DNA from: Bacteroidota bacterium
Lineage (GTDB): Bacteria; Bacteroidota; Bacteroidia; Bacteroidales; F082
Assembly (NCBI GenBank): GCA_003232915.1
Contig: QIKE01000112.1
Location: 1-50,491 of the forward strand
Reading direction: 5' to 3'
DNA: 50,491 bases
Shown here: piece after piece, positions 46,361-50,491 of the stretch
Numbering within the stretch: position 1 is the first letter of the stretch
How the letters are laid out: each line of letters opens with the position of its first letter
Translations under genes and position numbers: made by a program
Notes under the pieces: model-generated
Told to the model about the DNA's origin: nothing
The model's database searches: none
The model's input: only the letters and a program-made list of their open reading frames with translations

Positions 46361-46527
46361 TCTTCTGTTTACTATTTCGAATGCCATTTCTTTTGATGAT
46401 TGAACTACGAAAATAAATGCATTTATTTTATTTATAATCTTTTAATTTGCTTCAAAGCTAATAAACATAAGCCTTTCAAAACTTTTTAACCTCCTTTTTG
46501 TACATTGAGGCAATTTTGCTGTACGGG

Positions 46528-47103
46528 TTAGGCTTTCCTTTTCTTTTTTGATTGATGTTCATTGCTTAGATTGAATTTTTCGGGAAATCGGGCATTTATT
46601 CCACGATAAAACTCTTCGATTTTTTCAAAATCTTTATTATAATCACCAGAAGGGAAAATTAAGGGGCCAAAACATCCTTCTTTTTTTACATAATCAATGG
46701 AAGAGAGTAAAATGGGCACTTTGGCTTTCAGGGCAATATAGTAATAACCTTTTCGCCAGACTTCGGATAAAGAACGAGTGCCTTCGGGAGTAATGGCGAG
46801 GTAAAGTTCTTCGTAGTTGCCGAACAAGCCAACGATACTGTTGGTTTTGCTACCTTTTGTTCTGTTGATGGGAACTCCACCAGCCTTTTTCAGCAAACCG
46901 GCGAATGGCCAAAAAAACGCTTCTTCTTTAATAATTACGTTTATTTTAACTCCTGTTGCATAAACAATTAACATGCCGATAAAATAATCGAGATTAGATG
47001 TATGGGGCGCTTCGAGGATAACGAGCTTTTTGTATTCCGTAGGAAAAGTCCCAACACTTTTCCATCCGAAAAGTTTTAAAAGAAAACGTGCAAAGTTTTT
47101 CAT
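46528..47103 (-). CDS. 1-acyl-sn-glycerol-3-phosphate acyltransferase-like protein
   Basis: PlsC-like lysophospholipid acyltransferase of 191 residues. It has the catalytic HX4D box APHTSNLDYF (H34, D39), a lysine-rich substrate region around NVIIKEEAFFWP, VPINRTKGS, and ITPEGTRS (E107). ATG 47103 is chosen over the upstream Met at 47166, because TATCTTTG lies only 4 bases before it. It is a single gene of a short family form common in Bacteroidetes. The acyl substrate is not certain. Confidence 0.88.
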   Translation of the reverse strand: MKNFARFLLKLFGWKSVGTFPTEYKKLVILEAPHTSNLDYFIGMLIVYATGVKINVIIKEEAFFWPFAGLLKKAGGVPINRTKGSKTNSIVGLFGNYEELYLAITPEGTRSLSEVWRKGYYYIALKAKVPILLSSIDYVKKEGCFGPLIFPSGDYNKDFEKIEEFYRGINARFPEKFNLSNEHQSKKKRKA

Positions 47104-47107
47104 GCGA

Positions 47108-47115
47108 CAAAGATA
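47108..47115 (-). promoter_or_regulatory. -7 box of the acyltransferase gene
   Basis: TATCTTTG on the reverse strand, only 4 bases before ATG 47103. It predicts a leaderless transcript. Confidence 0.45.
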
Positions 47116-47337
47116 ATTTTTTTTTATGTGTTGAAAAACATGCTTAAACAACAACATCATCAACAACTAATAAATAATTCATCTACTTGGAAAGTGAGTT
47201 TGATTTGCCTCTATAAGAGACTTTTGAGTATTTACTATTTTTTTGAATATAATGCACCGGTTAACGATTTTAGAATCTTAAAGTTTTAATTTATCTATTA
47301 AATTGTGATTCGTTAATTGATATTCATCCTTCAATTT
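47116..47337. other. Gene-free gap
   Basis: AT-rich sequence with no recognisable feature, leading into repeat R2. Confidence 0.3.
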
Positions 47338-47412
47338 ATTTCAACAAACAAAATGGCATAGCCATACGACCATTACCATGCCCAAAGGACATAGTTTTTC
47401 AAGTTGCAATAA
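47338..47412 (+). repeat. Dispersed repeat R2, copy 2
   Basis: Matches 36147-36222: the identical 23-base block beginning CAACAAACAAAATGGC, then TTTTTCAAGTTG and AATAAA. It abuts the end of the aldo/keto reductase gene. Confidence 0.65.
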
Positions 47413-47420
47413 AAAAAAAT

Positions 47421-48323
47421 TTATGGAACGTCATTTCCCATTCCTGCTATGTATATATCGAACCATTCTTCGATAGAGAGTTCAACTTCTCCCGATTTTA
47501 CGGCTGTACGTAAATGTTCAATTTTGCCGGTACCGGCAATGGGGATAATGCCGGCAGGATGTTTCAGCAACCAAGAAAAAAGCAAGACTTCAATTTGGGT
47601 TATTCCTTTTCGTTGTGCAATTTCCTTCAATTTATTGTAAATTTTTGTCGATTTTTCGTCGCCGGGTTGCAACAACTTGCCCCGTGCTAAAGGCGACCAT
47701 GACATAGGATGGATTTTTTCTTTTAAGAAAAAATCCATATTTCCATTTTCGAAATGTTCGAGACAATATGGTGATATTTCAACTTGATTAGTTAGCAGCT
47801 TGCTGTTTGAATATTTTTGAAGCATTTCGAATTGCCCTTGAGTGAAATTAGAAACCCCGAAATGAAGTACTTTTCCCGATTTTTTCAAATCATCAAAAGC
47901 TTTGGCAGTTGCTTCAGGATTCATCAATGGGTCGGGACGATGAATTAACAGCAAATCAATGTAATCGGTATGGAAGTTTTCGAGTGATTGTTCCACTTGC
48001 TCAACAATATGCTTATGGCTTGTGTTATAATGATTTACTTGCAACTCGGGAAATTTTTTCGATTTCAATTTAATGCCGCATTTGGTAATAATTTGCATAT
48101 TGTGTCGAAGTGCCGGCTTGTTTTTAATAATCTCACCAAACAACGCCTCACAACGATAACTGCCGTATATGTCGGCATGGTCGAAACTCGTTACACCCAA
48201 ATTAATTGCTTCTTCCACGAAGTTCAATAGTACATTTGTTGACAATTTCCATTTGGCTAGCCGCCAAAATCCTAATGCAATTTGCGAAAGATCAAAACCA
48301 TCGGATAATTGTATTCGTTTCAT
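47421..48323 (-). CDS. Aldo/keto reductase
   Basis: NADPH-dependent oxidoreductase of 300 residues with a TIM barrel. The catalytic tetrad is visible: D48 (TSFDHADIYG), Y53, K81 (IITKCGIK) and H128 (LLLIHRPDP). FGVSNFTQGQFEMLQ and the C-terminal IPIAGTGKIEHLRTAV (cofactor loop) are typical of the YdhF-like group. It lies 12 bases downstream of the SDR gene, so the two oxidoreductases are probably cotranscribed. The substrate is unknown. Confidence 0.93.
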   Translation of the reverse strand: MKRIQLSDGFDLSQIALGFWRLAKWKLSTNVLLNFVEEAINLGVTSFDHADIYGSYRCEALFGEIIKNKPALRHNMQIITKCGIKLKSKKFPELQVNHYNTSHKHIVEQVEQSLENFHTDYIDLLLIHRPDPLMNPEATAKAFDDLKKSGKVLHFGVSNFTQGQFEMLQKYSNSKLLTNQVEISPYCLEHFENGNMDFFLKEKIHPMSWSPLARGKLLQPGDEKSTKIYNKLKEIAQRKGITQIEVLLFSWLLKHPAGIIPIAGTGKIEHLRTAVKSGEVELSIEEWFDIYIAGMGNDVP

Positions 48324-48335
48324 ATTTTCGTATTA

Positions 48336-49169
48336 TTAAACTGTAATATTAATAAACGGTGTATGCGTTTGCTGATTCCAAATGGATAGACTCATTTCCA
48401 ATAAACGTTTCTGGATTTTTTCATCATAACTGATAGCAATTGAACACAAAGCTTTTTTATTTACAATATAAAGACCCGATAGTTTTTCCATTTCGGGTGA
48501 AACAACTACAAACAACGAATTTTGAACACCTTGCGATAGACGTATTCTTCCTGTTTCCCAACCTGCTAACAATAGTTTTGTGACCGCTTCAGGATGCAAA
48601 CGATTGGCCGTACAATTGGCGTTTTTAAGTAATTCGGCGAGGTGGTATGTAAACAGTACGTTTTCGAGTTTTGAAATAGCATAAGCATTATAAGGATCGG
48701 AATATTTTTCGCCGATTAAATTGTCGAAATCAATGATAGCCGACTGTGCCACCGAACTTACAATCACAATACGGGAGGCGAAAGAATTTTTTAAAAGATC
48801 GAGCAAGAGCAATGTTAACACAAATACCGCTAAATGGTTAACCATAAAAGCACGTTCGTATCCATTAGACAAAAGGTGTTGATTGCTGTTGAACACACCG
48901 GCATTGTTGAGCAATACCTCAAGACGATCAATTCGGATAGTAAGTTGTTCGGTAAGATTTACAATCTGGTTAAAATCGGTTAAGTCGGCCCAAACTGCTT
49001 CTATATTGTCGTTGCCCGATACTATAGCAATGTTTTTTGCTATCAGCTTACTTTTTTTTTTATTCCGGCCATATATAAAAACACGATGTCCTATGCCTGC
49101 CAATTCCTTAGCAGTTTGCATTCCAATGCCACTGGTGGCACCTGTTATCATTATTGTTTTGCTTTTCAT
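48336..49169 (-). CDS. Short-chain dehydrogenase/reductase
   Basis: NAD(P)-dependent SDR of 277 residues. The cofactor loop is TGATSGIG (9-16), followed by NNAG (LLNNAGVFNS), the serine strand IVIVSSVAQS and the catalytic YAISK. FIYGRNKKKS after the second strand suggests NADP. ATG 49169 is chosen; the TTG at 49193 is too close to the -7 box. It resembles the retinol dehydrogenase-like/WWOX-type SDRs often called RDH. The substrate is unknown. It is followed by an aldo/keto reductase. Confidence 0.9.
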   Translation of the reverse strand: MKSKTIMITGATSGIGMQTAKELAGIGHRVFIYGRNKKKSKLIAKNIAIVSGNDNIEAVWADLTDFNQIVNLTEQLTIRIDRLEVLLNNAGVFNSNQHLLSNGYERAFMVNHLAVFVLTLLLLDLLKNSFASRIVIVSSVAQSAIIDFDNLIGEKYSDPYNAYAISKLENVLFTYHLAELLKNANCTANRLHPEAVTKLLLAGWETGRIRLSQGVQNSLFVVVSPEMEKLSGLYIVNKKALCSIAISYDEKIQKRLLEMSLSIWNQQTHTPFINITV

Positions 49170-49197
49170 GGTTAAACTTCCTAAATTTTTCAATTCT

Positions 49198-49205
49198 CAA
49201 AAGTA
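49198..49205 (-). promoter_or_regulatory. -7 box of the SDR/aldo-keto reductase pair
   Basis: TACTTTTG on the reverse strand, 28 bases before ATG 49169. Confidence 0.45.
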
Positions 49206-49212
49206 ATAAAAG

Positions 49213-49362
49213 TTAGGGAATTATTACAATCCAGTTTGTCAAGCCAAACCCAAGCCCCATTACGATACAGCTCAACCTGCCGGTTATGAAAAGTAAATGG
49301 CTTCGGGCTTTGTTTTTATCAGCATCTTCGACAAAGGAAATTGCGTAGGCCACTATCACCAT
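49213..49362 (-). CDS. Possible 49-residue membrane peptide
   Basis: The reverse frame from ATG 49362 starts MVIVAYAISFVEDADKNKAR and ends in a hydrophobic stretch (LGFGLTNWIVIIP). It overlaps the SDR promoter. I recognise no family, and upstream codons continue open, so it may be the tail of a lost gene. Confidence 0.2.
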   Translation of the reverse strand: MVIVAYAISFVEDADKNKARSHLLFITGRLSCIVMGLGFGLTNWIVIIP

Positions 49363-49494
49363 TACTTTGCAGTTTGCAGTTATTGGAATTGATTTTTCAC
49401 TAAACTTTTCGTGTATGGCCTCACAAAATCGGGACTTAATATTTTTTTAAGATAAACTTACTATCTACAGAACTTTCGGTATCCATAGAAAAAA

Positions 49495-49502
49495 TACCTT
49501 TG
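49495..49502 (+). promoter_or_regulatory. -7 box of the PHP phosphatase gene
   Basis: TACCTTTG, ending 21 bases before ATG 49524. It overlaps the TTG at 49500, which is therefore not the start. Confidence 0.45.
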
Positions 49503-49523
49503 CAAAACAAAATTAATATCATT

Positions 49524-50369
49524 ATGCCGCATTACAATCTACATCAACACAGTATGTTTTCGGACGGTAAAGCCAAGCCCGAAGCGTATGTGAAAAAGGC
49601 CGTTGAATTTGGTTTTAGTGCTGTAGGCTTTAGCGAACATTCGCCCCTCCCTTTTGCTACAACTTTTTCGTTAAAAAAAGAAAGTATTGACAGCTATATC
49701 AAAAGTATCGAAACCCTAAAACAAAAGTACAAAGACAAAATAGATATTTATCGTTCCCTTGAGATGGATTTTATCCCCAAAATTTCCGATAACTTCGACT
49801 GTTGGCGCAAAAAGGTTCAGTGTGACTATCTTATCGGTTCGGTACATTTGGTAAAGCCCGAATATTCGCAAGAACTTTGGTTTATTGATGGCCACAACCA
49901 CGATATTTATGACAATGGAATTATTGAACTTTTTTACGGAGATATTAAAAAAGCCGTTACCCGGTATTATCACCAAAATATGGAAATGATAGAAAGCCAA
50001 AACTTTGAAATTCTTGGGCATTTCGATAAAATTACTATGCACAATCGAAATCGGTTTTTTAGCGATGATGACAAATGGTATCAAAGATTAGTTGACGAAA
50101 TTTTAGAACTTGTTAAACAAAAAGGGCTATTTGTTGAGGTTAATACTCGCGGATTGTATAAAAAACGTTCCGACAAACTTTTTCCCGACGGACTTACGCT
50201 CCAAAAAGTAAAAAACCATAATATTCCGGTACTCATTTCCACCGATGCACACCAACCTGACGAAATAGCACTTTTTGCAGATTATGCAAAAAAACGACTT
50301 TTGAAATTTGGTTTTCAAACAGTGATGTATTTCGACAATGGGATTTGGAAAGAACAGACTTTGATATAA
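49524..50369 (+). CDS. Histidinol-phosphatase of the PHP family
   Basis: PHP-fold metal-dependent phosphatase of 281 residues, HisK-like, predicted to make histidinol from its phosphate. Metal ligands are visible: HQHSMFSDGK near the N-terminus, GFSEHSPLPF, SLEMDFIP, IGSVHLV, EILGHFDKI, and STDAHQPDEI near the C-terminus. Reading starts at ATG 49524. No other his genes are near, as is usual for the PHP type. Other PHP hydrolases are possible. Confidence 0.9.
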   Translation: MPHYNLHQHSMFSDGKAKPEAYVKKAVEFGFSAVGFSEHSPLPFATTFSLKKESIDSYIKSIETLKQKYKDKIDIYRSLEMDFIPKISDNFDCWRKKVQCDYLIGSVHLVKPEYSQELWFIDGHNHDIYDNGIIELFYGDIKKAVTRYYHQNMEMIESQNFEILGHFDKITMHNRNRFFSDDDKWYQRLVDEILELVKQKGLFVEVNTRGLYKKRSDKLFPDGLTLQKVKNHNIPVLISTDAHQPDEIALFADYAKKRLLKFGFQTVMYFDNGIWKEQTLI

Positions 50370-50491
50370 CTAACTCAAGTTCCTAATTTTATAACATATC
50401 GAATAATAGGGGTGTAAAATTCAAAATATAGATAGAACAGAATAAAAACATTACGTAAAAGACTGTATTACAGTCTACTATAAACGCTTTT

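Larger units (their letters stand above)
45638..46504 (-). mobile_element. Decayed IS element (IS256-like, Zn-binding type)
   Basis: ACAAAAAGGAGG (45646-45657) and its inverse CCTCCTTTTTGT (46490-46501) bound a region holding a reverse-strand transposase remnant. TTGAGG occurs just outside both ends (45632-45637 and 46505-46510) and may be the target duplication. The left end has an extra 5 bases relative to the right. Confidence 0.55.

Overview
The window is a stretch of an AT-rich Bacteroidetes chromosome, probably Bacteroidales or a relative. Three things support this: an intact Bat (aerotolerance) operon, a subtilase with a Por-type (T9SS) C-terminal sorting domain, and more than a dozen TAnnTTTG promoter boxes, the -7 element typical of the phylum. 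No phage, CRISPR array, rRNA or intact transposase was found.

Layout. 405-2027: S41 C-terminal processing protease. 2400-11034: moxR, a DUF58 protein, a DUF4381-like membrane protein and batA-batE, with a strong hairpin terminator between moxR and the rest. 11035-11966: gene-poor, with a GC-rich palindrome. 11967-13742: a three-part fusion of a class I methyltransferase, an HgcA-like corrinoid/membrane module and an HgcB-like 2x[4Fe-4S] module. 13791-15893: M23 peptidase and a small HAD-like protein. 16903-18042: tRNA-Pro, tRNA-Ser and ispE. 18821-27963: a branched-chain acyl-CoA and ketone-body cluster (CoA-transferase A/B, acyl-CoA dehydrogenase, biotin carboxylase, enoyl-CoA hydratase, carboxyltransferase), interrupted by a degenerate AAA/DUF4143 gene. 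28662-34883: aspartokinase, T9SS subtilase and Ig-like lipoprotein. 36478-42345: rplS, cca-miaA, an S24 regulator and a DnaQ/GIY-YIG nuclease. 42894-45308: a 12-heme cytochrome. 46528-50369: acyltransferase, aldo/keto reductase, SDR and a PHP phosphatase.

The gaps are full of decayed DNA: a ychF tail, a frameshifted four-helix-bundle gene, two IS1380-like transposase starts, an IS30-like gene split by a 124-bp MITE with a 6-bp target duplication, an IS3-type orfA, an IS256-like Zn-binding transposase and two dispersed repeats. The most notable gene is the methyltransferase-HgcA-HgcB fusion. It keeps the corrinoid cap-helix cysteine (GINVWCA) but has TEGG where mercury methylators have AGK, and it lacks the C-terminal cysteine pair of HgcB, so its substrate is probably something other than mercury.

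All family names come from reading the translated sequence against remembered family features. No database search was run.
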